Assembly (NCBI RefSeq): GCF_004328075.1
Contig: NZ_SJFN01000026.1
Coordinates: forward strand, 787 to 64,786
DNA length: 64,000 bases
From: Siculibacillus lacustris
Lineage (GTDB): Bacteria > Pseudomonadota > Alphaproteobacteria > Rhizobiales > Ancalomicrobiaceae
Reading direction: 5' to 3'
Each line of letters opens with the position of its first letter. Positions within the stretch are counted from its first letter, which is position 1. The position numbers and the translations under genes were made by a program. Under the pieces are notes generated by a model. That model was not told the origin of the DNA. It did not search any database and saw only the letters and a program-made list of their open reading frames with translations. Positions 50,201 to 58,394 of the stretch are shown here, one piece after another.

Positions 50201-52482
50201 CCCGCGTCGAACAGCGGCTTGACCGCGATCACCGGCCCGGCCGGCAGGATCGGCAAGGTGATCACCCGCTCGACCGCGCGGCCGCCGCTCTCGGCGACGG
50301 CGACGTCGATCTTGGCCTGCAACGGCCGTGTCGAGACCGCCGGGGGGATCTCGACGGTCAGCCGGGCATGGCCCTTGGCGTCGGTGGTGCCGAGCTCTTC
50401 GAGCTCCTTCGACACCGCCTCGAAGCTCTCGTCGTCGAGGCCGACGGTGTAGCCGGCGAGCCCCGGAATCGGCGTGTCGTCGGCGAGCGACACCGCGACG
50501 TCGCCGCGCAGATCGAGCTCGGCGCCGGGCGCCCCGTAGAGGTGATCGGCCTGGACCTCGACCACCGCCGGTTCGCCGGCGGCGAGCCGCGGCTTGGGCG
50601 TGGTCAGGGTCACGTCGATGCGCTCGGGCACGTAATCGGCGACCAGGAAGCTGGTCTCGCCGATCGGCGGCTGCTTGGGGTCGGCATAGGCGCGGATCCG
50701 CCAGGTGCCGGTCTGCAGTCCGGAAATCAGCGCCAGCGACCACGCGCGGCCGCCGTCGCCCTGATCGGCGACCGCCTGCCGGCGATATTCGACGCCGTCG
50801 GGGCGCTGCGCCACCAGGGTCAGCGGCAGGTTGGGCACCGCCACACCGCGGGTGTCGCGCAAGAGCGCGGTGACGTCGACGGTCTCGCCGGTGCGGTAGA
50901 CGCCGCGCTCGGTGGCGACGAAGGCGTCGAGCCCCTTGGGCACCGCGCGGCCCTTGACGCCGCGATCACCGAGATCGAAGGCGGCCTGCGCGAGGTCGAG
51001 GAAACCGTAGTCGCCCTTGCCGTCGCCGGCCACCACCACACCCGGCGCGGCGCCGCCGCTGCCGCGGGTGAGCCCCGCTTCGAAGGTGGCGCGACCGGTG
51101 GCGTCGGTCTTCTTGGTCGCCAGGATGTCGTTGTTCTTGGCCAGCAGCCGGATCTCGGCCTCGGCGACCGGCTTGGCGTCGCCGAGCGAGCGCACCACCA
51201 CGTCGATGCCGTTCTCGCCCGAGAAGGCGGTGAGCCCGAGGTCGGACACCAGGAACCACTGGGTCGCCCGCGATTCGTAGGCGTCGGCCTCGTCGCCGTT
51301 CTCGTCTTTCGCGCTGGTGCCCGGCAGCTTGGCGGTCATCACATAGATGCCAGGCTCGAGCCGGCCGACCGCCTCCAGCACCGGGAAGGCGGTGACCGTG
51401 TCCTTGTTGAGCTCACTCGCCACCGCCAGCGTCCCGGTCCACATCAGCCGGCCGTCCTCCTCGGCGATCTTCTTGGCCTGACGGCCGTCGAGGCTCTTGA
51501 GGAAGGTCTCGCCGCGCAAGGTCGGCGCCAGCGAGCGGTCGCCGATCCGGTGCACCCGGATCTCCACCGACGGGGTGTTGACGGTGACCACCGGCAGGCC
51601 TTCCTGGCCGCTGCGCGGCAGCACGTAGTTGCGCCCGGTGAAGCGCACCTGCGGCGAGCGGTCGCGCACGTAGATGTCGTAGTCGGCGGCCTTGGTCAGG
51701 TCCTCGCCGACCGTCGACGGCAGGCCGGCGCGCAGCACGATGCCGTAGCGCTTGCCGTGTTCGAGCCCGTCGACGCAGATCTGCCGCGCCTCGACGGTGA
51801 TCGCCGGCGTGGCCAGACCCGACACCGCGACGAAGGGGGCGTAGTCGAACTTGCCCGAGGTCTTGAGATCGTCGGAGAAGGTGAAACAGGCGCGCGGGCT
51901 GGCGGCGTCGCTGTCGACCTTGTAGTCGGCGATCTTGAAGCCGAATTCCGGGCGCAGCCGCTCGTATTCGGCGCGGGCCTGGGGATTTTCACCGGTCTTC
52001 AAGGCCACCCGCAGGATCGCCAGGGCTTCGCGATTGTCCTCGGAGCGGACGTAGGTCCCGGCCAGCGTGGTCAACGCCGTCGCCTCGTCCTTCGGGGTCG
52101 TGGCCAACCGGTAGCCGGCATAGGCTGCGGCATGCGCCGCGCTGCGCAGCTTCCACCGCGCCGAATAGTCGGCGACGTCGACCTGGGCGGCGGCCGCGGC
52201 ATAGGCGGTCCACAACGACCAGTCCTTGGGCGCGAGAGCGATCGCCCGCCCGTAGATCTGCTCGGCCCCGGCGAAGTCGCGCTTGGCGAGTGCCGCCTCG
52301 CCGGCCTTGCGCAGTGGCTCGAGTTCGGCGGGCTTGGTCGCCGCGGCCTTGAACTGCGTCTCCAGCCGCACCGCGTCGCTGGCCAGCCCGTCCCGCGACA
52401 GGAGCTTGTCGGCGGCGGTCGCCGGAACCATGGCCGTCGCCAGCAGGACCGCCGTCGCCACGGCGCGGAGCAGGGTCTTCAT
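47239..52482 (-). CDS. Bacterial alpha-2-macroglobulin (YfhM type) with intact thioester
   Basis: A 1747-residue secreted protein. A signal peptide of about 24 residues (MKTLLRAV, hydrophobic core, cleavage after PATA) has no lipobox, so it is probably soluble in the periplasm rather than a lipoprotein like E. coli YfhM. MG1-type and several macroglobulin domains follow. The thioester motif CTEQ in YPYGCTEQ has its Cys at about 1293, inside the alpha-alpha toroid thioester domain. The bait region should lie around 850-900. GAGGAGACGACC precedes the ATG at 52482; a longer frame upstream is rejected. It is the first gene of the operon with pbpC. Confidence 0.93.
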   Translation of the reverse strand: MKTLLRAVATAVLLATAMVPATAADKLLSRDGLASDAVRLETQFKAAATKPAELEPLRKAGEAALAKRDFAGAEQIYGRAIALAPKDWSLWTAYAAAAAQVDVADYSARWKLRSAAHAAAYAGYRLATTPKDEATALTTLAGTYVRSEDNREALAILRVALKTGENPQARAEYERLRPEFGFKIADYKVDSDAASPRACFTFSDDLKTSGKFDYAPFVAVSGLATPAITVEARQICVDGLEHGKRYGIVLRAGLPSTVGEDLTKAADYDIYVRDRSPQVRFTGRNYVLPRSGQEGLPVVTVNTPSVEIRVHRIGDRSLAPTLRGETFLKSLDGRQAKKIAEEDGRLMWTGTLAVASELNKDTVTAFPVLEAVGRLEPGIYVMTAKLPGTSAKDENGDEADAYESRATQWFLVSDLGLTAFSGENGIDVVVRSLGDAKPVAEAEIRLLAKNNDILATKKTDATGRATFEAGLTRGSGGAAPGVVVAGDGKGDYGFLDLAQAAFDLGDRGVKGRAVPKGLDAFVATERGVYRTGETVDVTALLRDTRGVAVPNLPLTLVAQRPDGVEYRRQAVADQGDGGRAWSLALISGLQTGTWRIRAYADPKQPPIGETSFLVADYVPERIDVTLTTPKPRLAAGEPAVVEVQADHLYGAPGAELDLRGDVAVSLADDTPIPGLAGYTVGLDDESFEAVSKELEELGTTDAKGHARLTVEIPPAVSTRPLQAKIDVAVAESGGRAVERVITLPILPAGPVIAVKPLFDAGALAAGSKAEFDVVSTLPDGTRREAKGVTWQLLEVTTRHQWFNSDGRWDFEAIKTTRRIADGRIDLATSGPARLAVPVDWGSYRLDLRSADGAIHTSKTFAVGWAGSDKADAPDVLDVALDKTAYGRGESVQVRVKPRFAGTATVAIVTDKVEAMKVVEVGNDGATVAFPVDPAWGAGAHALAIAHRPLDVQAHRQPGRAVGVAWFAVEPTAHRLQVGLAVPEMIRPRGTLKIPVKIQGAAAGETARVVVAAVDVGILNLTRYETPDPDGWFFGQRLLATDLRDLYGYLIDGMQGTRGKITAGGDGGADMGAAPPREAPFSRYSGVVEVGADGTAEIAFDVPAFNGTVRVMAMAWTKTRVGHGARDVVVRDAVVIQPTVPRFLALGDRSTLTLALDNVDGPAGDYRVDLDVRGPLVIPAEAFSAKATLAAKGRGVITVPVTAAGLGPTSIAVRLTGGGIDATQTVSLAVQPPTREVHRRTVKPLAPGASLTVGPELLADYLPGTGAVSVSASTWSALEVPALLRELDRYPYGCTEQVVSRALPLLYVNKLAAESRLALDSAIDERIRAAIDRVLTRQDANGSFGLWGVGGEDLWLDSYVVDFLTRARERGFAVPPKAFDLALDRLRNHVVNTTEPKPADGPDLAYAIYDLARNGRPVMGDLRYLTDQKIDVFPSPLSRAQLAAGLALLGDRNRAEPVFRGALERLAAIAGQRMWRADYGSPLRDGAAVMTLMAESGRPPIDWAKAGEAVEKARDAQRYTSTQEQAWMVLAAAATPKDAERQKIAVDDGVAPEDKAGSYYRTFRGEELEAHAVTVANKGETAARVVVTTAGAPIGQDPPASFGYQVERTFHKADGTKVDPSRVRQTDRLVVVLKVTEAKAEAARIVLVDRLPAGFEIADPKLVDGGEVQAFSWLEGSVVPVRSEFLDDRFVAAFDREASQSAFFNVAYAIRAVTPGRYVLPPAVVEDMYRPERFGRTGFGTVEVTPAK

Positions 52483-52695
52483 GGTCGTCTCCTCGTGGGA
52501 CCGGCGCGCGCGGGAACGGAGGGTGGCGGCTCTGAAAAAGCGGATCCGGCGCGGCGGTCGCCGGGATCCTAGCACCACCGCGGCGCCCCCGTCAGGGCCG
52601 ATCGCCTCACACCTTGGGCCCTCTCGACGCCCGTCCCGACCTCTGCGAAACTCCCGCCGCCGCGACGTCATTTCGTCGCCCAGGGAGATCGAGCC

Positions 52696-54201
52696 ATGAC
52701 CGCCGAACCGGTTGCCGCCGACACCCGTCCGAGGCGTCGGGGCCTGCGCGCCGCCGTCGCGTGCCTCCTCCTCGGCGTCGCGGTTCTCGCGCCGCTCGGC
52801 GAGGCCGCCGCCCAGCCCGCGACGCCGCGCCCGACCGCGGCCCCCGCCCGTCCGGCCGCCGCGCCGGTGCCCGCGACCGCGCCGTCGCCGGCCTTCGAAG
52901 CGACCCGGCTCGCATGGGACGCGCTGCCGCTCGATCGGCGGATCGCCGTCCAGGACGCCCTGGTATGGAGCGGCGACTATACCGGTTCCCTCGACGGGAC
53001 CTTCGGCAAGATGACCTTCGAGGCGATCGCCGCCTTCCTCGGCCGCCGCAAGCTCGGCCCCGAGACGGTCGGCGGAGAGGTCGCGACCAAGGCGCTGGCA
53101 GAAGTTGCCGCCCAGAAGAAGGCCGCCGCCGGCTTCCAGATGATCGCCGACGCCGCCACCGGCACCTTCATCGGCATTCCCACCCGGCTGGTCGGCGCCG
53201 CCACCCGCACCGAAACCGGCAGCCGCTGGGCGGCCAAGGACGGACGCGTCGAGATTCTCGCCCATCGCCTGCCCGGGGTCGATCTCGCCGCCCTCTACGA
53301 CAGCCTCAAGGCCGATCGCCCCGGCCGCAAGGTGTCCTATGCGGTGCTGCGTCCCGACTGGTTCGTGATCGCCGACGACGAACCCGGCCGCCGCGGCTAC
53401 ACCCGCATGGTCCGCGGCGACGGCGAAGTCCGCGGCTTCGCCTTCTTCGTCGATCCGGCGCTCGGGCCCGAGGTCGACCGCGTGGTGATCGCCACCGCCG
53501 GCACCTTCCTGCCGTTCCCGCCGCCCCCGGGCCCGATCGTTCCGCCCTCGACCACCGCCGCCCCGGTCGCCACGGCCCCCGCCGCTTCCGCGACGCCCGC
53601 CACGCCTGCGGCACCGGCCACGCCCGCGGCCGCTCCCCCCGCCGCGGCGCCGCTCGCCTCCGGCCTCGTCGTCGCCGCCGGCAAGGTGGTGACCGCCGCG
53701 AGCGCGGTCGCCGACTGCAAGACGCTGACCGTCGCCGGCCGCCCGGCCAAGCCGCTGACCATCGATGCCGGCCGCGGTCTGGCGCTCCTCGCCGTCGATG
53801 GCCTCGCCGCGCCCAAACCCTGGCGCCCGGCCGCCGCCGCCCCCGCCGGTGGCCCGCTCGTCGCCTTGTCGGCGGGCGATGCCACCGGCCGGCTGGTGGT
53901 CACCTCGGGCTACGCCGCGCCGCTCGGCGCCCGCCTCGCGCTCCAGCGCGGCGGCCACGGCGCGGTGGTCGCCGATCTCTCCGGCGGCATCGTCGGGCTG
54001 GTCACCCGTCGCCCCGACGAGACCCGCCTCGTCGCCGGGCTGATCCCCGAGGCGACCTATCCGCTCGCCGGCGATCTCGCCGGTCTGACGGAAGCCGCCG
54101 GCCTCGCGGTCGATCGCACGCCGCCGCCGCCCGCCGGCTCCAGCGGCGCGGTGGTCGCCGATCTCGCGCCGCGGGTGGTCGCGGTCGCCTGCGGGCGCTG
54201 A
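52696..54201 (+). CDS. Exported protein: peptidoglycan-binding-like domain plus degenerate trypsin-like domain
   Basis: A 501-residue protein. An N-terminal signal anchor is at about 16-40, a Pro/Ala linker at 41-65, a peptidoglycan_binding_1-like helical unit at about 78-120 (DALVWSGDYTGSLDGTFGKMTFEAIAAF), an alpha/beta middle domain at about 140-275, a long Pro/Ala/Thr linker at 276-322, and a trypsin-like C-terminal domain. In the last, the catalytic positions look lost: TAASAV in place of TAAHCV (His to Ser), a GLALL stretch without its Asp, and GGHGAVV in place of GxSGxPV. It is divergent from the alpha-2-macroglobulin gene over 213 bases, suggesting an envelope role. Confidence 0.75.
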   Translation: MTAEPVAADTRPRRRGLRAAVACLLLGVAVLAPLGEAAAQPATPRPTAAPARPAAAPVPATAPSPAFEATRLAWDALPLDRRIAVQDALVWSGDYTGSLDGTFGKMTFEAIAAFLGRRKLGPETVGGEVATKALAEVAAQKKAAAGFQMIADAATGTFIGIPTRLVGAATRTETGSRWAAKDGRVEILAHRLPGVDLAALYDSLKADRPGRKVSYAVLRPDWFVIADDEPGRRGYTRMVRGDGEVRGFAFFVDPALGPEVDRVVIATAGTFLPFPPPPGPIVPPSTTAAPVATAPAASATPATPAAPATPAAAPPAAAPLASGLVVAAGKVVTAASAVADCKTLTVAGRPAKPLTIDAGRGLALLAVDGLAAPKPWRPAAAAPAGGPLVALSAGDATGRLVVTSGYAAPLGARLALQRGGHGAVVADLSGGIVGLVTRRPDETRLVAGLIPEATYPLAGDLAGLTEAAGLAVDRTPPPPAGSSGAVVADLAPRVVAVACGR

Positions 54202-54216
54202 TCGTCGCCGGACACA

Positions 54217-54242
54217 CGAAAGGGGGCTCGCGCCCCCTTTCG
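54217..54242. terminator. Bidirectional terminator hairpin
   Basis: A perfect 11-bp stem (54217-54227 with 54232-54242) with a TCGC loop lies between the convergent exported-protein gene and the acyl-CoA dehydrogenase gene, 15 and 26 bases from their stops. Confidence 0.7.
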
Positions 54243-54268
54243 ATCGTCTCGATGTGGCGGCGTCGCGG

Positions 54269-56056
54269 TCAGAACGCGTCGTCGGGGAACTCCATGATCG
54301 ACCGCCCGCCGGCCATCACCGCCGAGAACCGCGCCGAGCTCTCCGGCAACAGCCGATCCATGAAGAACCGCGCCGTGGCGATCTTGGCCTCGTAGAACGT
54401 GTCCGGGCCGTCGGCGTCGAGCCGGGCATAGGCGACCTCGGCCATCCGCGCCCATTGATGCGCCAGCGCGGTCAGACCGAACAGCTTCAGATAGTCGGTC
54501 GCCGCTGCGCCGGCTTCGTCGGGCCGGGCGAGGCCGGCGCGGGCCACTTGCGCGGTCGCCTGTTGCAGCCGCACGAAGGCCTTGGCCAGCGGCTGCACGA
54601 ACACGCCGAGCCGCTCGTCTTCGACCTTCGCCTCGATGAAGGCCTGGACCGGATGGAAGAACCGCCTGAGCGCCCGCCCGGCGTCGGCCGGCATCTTGCG
54701 CCCGACCAGATCGAGCGCCTGGACGCCGTTGGTGCCCTCGTAGATCTGGGTGATGCGGGCGTCGCGGACATATTGCTCCTGGCCCCATTCGCGGATGAAG
54801 CCGTGGCCGCCGTAGACCTGGACGCCGAGATTGGCGACCTCCGAGCCGAGGTCGGTCATCATCGCCTTGGCGATCGGCGTCATCAGCGCCACGTAGTCCT
54901 CGGCCGCCTGCCGCACCTTGGGATCGGGATGGCGCTGCGACACGTCGAGTTCGCGAGCGATCCCCGCGGCCAGCGCCCGGCAGCCCTCGGTATAGGCCCG
55001 CTGGGTCAGCAGCATCCGCCGCACGTCCGGATGGACGAGGATCGGATCGGCCGCCTTGTCCGGCGCCTTGGTCCCCGACAGCGAGCGCCCCTGGATCCGG
55101 TCGCGAGCATAGGCGACGGCGTTCTGGTAGGACACCTCGGCGATGCCGAGGCCCTGGATGGCGACGCCGAGCCGCGCGGTGTTCATCATCGTGAACATCG
55201 CCCGCATGCCCTTGTGGCGCTCGCCGATCAGCCAGCCGGTGGCGCCGTCGAAGTTCATCACGCAGGTCGACGACGCCTTGATCCCCATCTTGTGCTCGAT
55301 CGAGCCGCAGGTGACGCCGTTGGGGCCGCCCACCGCGCCGTCGTCGCCGACCGCGTATTTCGGCACCAGGAACAGCGAGATGCCCTTGATGCCCTTGGGC
55401 GCGCCGGGGGTACGGGCGAGCACCAGATGCAGGATGTTGTCGGTGAGGTCGTGGTCGCCGGCCGAGATGAAGATCTTGGTGCCGGTGACCGCCCACGAGC
55501 CGTCGTCCTTCGGTTCGGCGCGGGTGCGGATCAGGCCGAGGTCGGTGCCGCAATGCGGTTCGGTCAGGCACATCGTGCCGGCCCATTCGCCGGCCACCAG
55601 CTTCGGCAGCCACTTCTCCTTCAGCGCCTCGGTGCCGTGGCGGGCGAGTGCGTTGTAGGCGCCGTGCGACAGCCCCGGATACATCCCGAACGACAGGTTG
55701 GCCGAACAGATCATCTCCTCGACCAGGGTCGAGACGACGTTCGGAAAGCCCTGGCCGCCCCAGGCCGGATCGCAGGAGATCGACGTCCAGCCGCCGTCGC
55801 GGAAGCGGTCGTAGGCTTCCTTGAAGCCCTTGGGCGTGGAGACCACGCCGTTGGCCAGCGTGCAGCCCTCTTCGTCGCCGGAGCGGTTGAGGGGGAACAG
55901 CACCTGTTCGCAGAGCTTGGCGGCCTCGTCGAGCACCGGCTCGACCAGATCGCGGCCGAAGTCCTCGAAGCCCGGCAGCTCGGTCATCGCCTCGCCGCCG
56001 TGGAGTTCGTAGAGCACGAAGCGCATGTCGCGCAGGGGGGCCTTGTAGATCGGCAT
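54269..56056 (-). CDS. fadE: Acyl-CoA dehydrogenase, long FadE/DmdC type
   Basis: A 595-residue FAD-dependent acyl-CoA dehydrogenase performing the first step of beta-oxidation. The N-terminal MPIYKAPLRDMRFVLYEL is typical of the approximately 600-residue proteobacterial class. MCLTEPHCGTDLG and FISAGDHDLT line the flavin site, TGLIGERHKGMRAMF is in the middle, and the catalytic Glu is in QIYEGTNGVQALDLVGRK. Last gene of the thiolase-FadN-FadE operon, 16 bases after the bifunctional enzyme gene, comparable with fadNAE of Bacillus. DmdC, acting on methylmercaptopropionyl-CoA, is an alternative within the same class. Confidence 0.9.
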   Translation of the reverse strand: MPIYKAPLRDMRFVLYELHGGEAMTELPGFEDFGRDLVEPVLDEAAKLCEQVLFPLNRSGDEEGCTLANGVVSTPKGFKEAYDRFRDGGWTSISCDPAWGGQGFPNVVSTLVEEMICSANLSFGMYPGLSHGAYNALARHGTEALKEKWLPKLVAGEWAGTMCLTEPHCGTDLGLIRTRAEPKDDGSWAVTGTKIFISAGDHDLTDNILHLVLARTPGAPKGIKGISLFLVPKYAVGDDGAVGGPNGVTCGSIEHKMGIKASSTCVMNFDGATGWLIGERHKGMRAMFTMMNTARLGVAIQGLGIAEVSYQNAVAYARDRIQGRSLSGTKAPDKAADPILVHPDVRRMLLTQRAYTEGCRALAAGIARELDVSQRHPDPKVRQAAEDYVALMTPIAKAMMTDLGSEVANLGVQVYGGHGFIREWGQEQYVRDARITQIYEGTNGVQALDLVGRKMPADAGRALRRFFHPVQAFIEAKVEDERLGVFVQPLAKAFVRLQQATAQVARAGLARPDEAGAAATDYLKLFGLTALAHQWARMAEVAYARLDADGPDTFYEAKIATARFFMDRLLPESSARFSAVMAGGRSIMEFPDDAF

Positions 56057-56072
56057 GGTCTTCTCCTCGCCC

Positions 56073-58394
56073 TCAGTTGCGCAACGGTTTGCCGGTCATC
56101 AGCATGTGCTCGATGCGGTCGAGCGTGCCGGCGGACTTGACGAGACCGGCGAAGGCCGTCCGCTCGAGTTCGAGGACGTCGTCCTCGGAGAGTTCGGCGA
56201 TGACGTCGGTATCGCCGCCCGACAGCACCACGGCCAGCGCCGAGGACACCACCGCGTCGTAGGCCGTGGCCTTGCCGAGCCGGCGGAAGCCGTCGACCGC
56301 CATGTCCATGCCGACCTTGGCCGAGGGCCCGGGCAGCCGGAAGGTCGGCGGCGCCGGCGGCTGGTAGCCCTCGACCAGCGACAGCGCCTTGGCCTTGGCG
56401 TCGGCGAGCAGGCGGTAGCGGTTCATGGTGATGCCGTCCGACGGCCGCAGGAACAGCAGTTCCTTGGCCTCGGCCGCCGACTTGGCGACGGTCGCCGTCG
56501 AGATCGTCTCGAAGGCCTTGATCACCGGCGGCATCGGCCCGTTGGGCAGCCGCCCGAGGCTCTGCCAGCGCGCCAGCATCTCCTTGCAGCCGCCCCAGCC
56601 GGGGATCAGCCCGACCCCGACCTCGACCAGACCGACATAGGTCTCGGCATGGGCCTGGATCGCCGAGCAGTGCAGCAGGATCTCGCAGCCCCCGCCGAGC
56701 GCCATGCCCGAAGGCGCCCCGACCACCGGGAACTTGGCGTATTTCAGCGCCTTGTACACCGCCTGTCCCGAGGCGATCAGGTTCTCGATCTCGGCGAAGG
56801 CGGCGATGTTGGCGGCGAACAGCGCGAGCCCGAGATTGGCCCCGACCGAGAACTGCGAGCCTTCGTTGTAGATCACCAGGGCCTTGAACTCCTTGGCGAC
56901 CTTGCGGATCGATTTCTGCAGGAGATCGATGGTGTCGGGATCGAGCGAATTCATCTTGGAGGTGAATTCGAAACAGGCGACCCCGTCGCCGATGTCCCAC
57001 AGGCTCGCCGAGCCGTTCTTCAGCACCGGCTTGGCCGTCAGCTTGACGTCGGCGAGCATCAGCACGCCGTCGGGGCGCACCAGTTCGGCGTAGCCGCCGT
57101 CGAGCCGCAGCACCTCGCGGCGCCCCTCGACCACCCGGTAGAACGGCCGCCCGGCGGCGGCGGTGAGGATCGGCGCCACCGGCAGGCCGGACCGCTCCAG
57201 CGCCGCGACGAACCAGGCGACGCCGAGATCGTCGATCAGTTCGAACGGACCCTTCTTCCAATTGTAGCCGAGGCGCATCGCCTCATCGATCGCTTCGATC
57301 TCGTCGGCGGCGTCGCCGACCAGCAGCGCCGCATAGGCCAGCGTCCGACCCATCACCGCCCAGGCGTAACGTCCCGCCGCGCTGTCGTGCTCGAACAGCT
57401 TGCCGAGCGACCGGCCCGCCTCCTTGACCGCCTCGACGTCGGCCTTCTTCTGCGGTCGATAGGCGCCGGTCGTCAGATCGATCGCCTCCTTGGCCTTGCC
57501 CTCGGCGCGGTTCAGTCGGTAGAAGCCGCCCTTGCCCTTGCGACCGGTGTAGCCCTCGGCGATCATCTTCTCGATCAGCGGCGCCGGCCGATAGAGGTCG
57601 TGGAACATGTCGCCGGCCGGCAGCGAGCCGGCGAGGCTGGCGTTGACGTGCGGCATCAGATCGAGCCCGACCAGATCGAGCAGGCCGAACACCCCGGTCT
57701 TGGGGATCCCCATCGGCCGGCCGATGATCGCATCGGCGTCTTCGATGTCGATCGCCCGATCGAAGGCCTCGACCACCGCCGCCTGCAGCCAGGTGACGCC
57801 GAGCCGGTTGGCGATGAAGCCCGGGCGATCCTTGCAGCGTACCACGCCCTTGCCGAGCCGATGGTCGGCGAACTGCGACACCGTGGCGACCGCTTCCGGC
57901 CGCGTGGCCGCGCCCGCGACCACCTCCAACAGCCGCATGTAGCGCGGCGGATTGAAGAAATGGGTGATCAGGAAGTCGCCCGCGAAACGCTCGGGCAGGC
58001 CGCCGACCAGGGCGGCGAGCGGGATCGTCGAGGTGTTCGACGACACGATCGAGCCGTCCTTGCGCACCGCGTCGATCTTGGCATAGAGGCTCTGCTTGAG
58101 GTCGAGCCGCTCGACGATCGCCTCGATGATCAGATCGCAGTCGGCGAGGAGGCCGAGGTCGTCCTCGACGTTGCCGGGGGTCACCAGCCGCGCCGCCGCC
58201 TTCGACATGAAGGGCGCCGGATCGGCCTTGAGCAGACGCTCGATCGCCCCCTTGGCCACCGCCGAGCGATCGGCGGCGTCCTTCGGCACGATGTCGAGCA
58301 GGATCACGGGCACCCCCGCATTGGCGACATGGGCGGCGATGCCCGCCCCCATCACGCCGGCGCCGATCACGGCGACCTTGTTGATCTCGGCCAT
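56073..58394 (-). CDS. fadN: 3-Hydroxyacyl-CoA dehydrogenase / enoyl-CoA hydratase, FadN type
   Basis: A 773-residue bifunctional beta-oxidation enzyme with the dehydrogenase first. The NAD-binding GAGVMGAGIA is at about 11-20, catalytic-type His and Glu lie in ITHFFNPPRYMRLLEVV, a second 3HCDH C-terminal unit follows, and a crotonase domain is at about 450-650 with GMALGGGCEILL for the oxyanion hole. This domain order is the reverse of E. coli FadB/FadJ and matches FadN. The ATG at 58394 overlaps the thiolase stop by one base (TGATG). It acts with the adjacent thiolase and dehydrogenase. Confidence 0.92.
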   Translation of the reverse strand: MAEINKVAVIGAGVMGAGIAAHVANAGVPVILLDIVPKDAADRSAVAKGAIERLLKADPAPFMSKAAARLVTPGNVEDDLGLLADCDLIIEAIVERLDLKQSLYAKIDAVRKDGSIVSSNTSTIPLAALVGGLPERFAGDFLITHFFNPPRYMRLLEVVAGAATRPEAVATVSQFADHRLGKGVVRCKDRPGFIANRLGVTWLQAAVVEAFDRAIDIEDADAIIGRPMGIPKTGVFGLLDLVGLDLMPHVNASLAGSLPAGDMFHDLYRPAPLIEKMIAEGYTGRKGKGGFYRLNRAEGKAKEAIDLTTGAYRPQKKADVEAVKEAGRSLGKLFEHDSAAGRYAWAVMGRTLAYAALLVGDAADEIEAIDEAMRLGYNWKKGPFELIDDLGVAWFVAALERSGLPVAPILTAAAGRPFYRVVEGRREVLRLDGGYAELVRPDGVLMLADVKLTAKPVLKNGSASLWDIGDGVACFEFTSKMNSLDPDTIDLLQKSIRKVAKEFKALVIYNEGSQFSVGANLGLALFAANIAAFAEIENLIASGQAVYKALKYAKFPVVGAPSGMALGGGCEILLHCSAIQAHAETYVGLVEVGVGLIPGWGGCKEMLARWQSLGRLPNGPMPPVIKAFETISTATVAKSAAEAKELLFLRPSDGITMNRYRLLADAKAKALSLVEGYQPPAPPTFRLPGPSAKVGMDMAVDGFRRLGKATAYDAVVSSALAVVLSGGDTDVIAELSEDDVLELERTAFAGLVKSAGTLDRIEHMLMTGKPLRN

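Noticed and set aside
47653-52572. A 1639-codon plus-strand open frame antisense to the alpha-2-macroglobulin gene
   Set aside because: It is a GC-bias shadow: Arg/Gly/His-rich, no domain, and fully opposite a gene with signal peptide and CTEQ motif.
52483-53958. N-terminal extension of the alpha-2-macroglobulin frame
   Set aside because: The extension is Gly/Arg-rich, overlaps the divergent exported-protein gene, and a signal peptide with ribosome site starts exactly at 52482.
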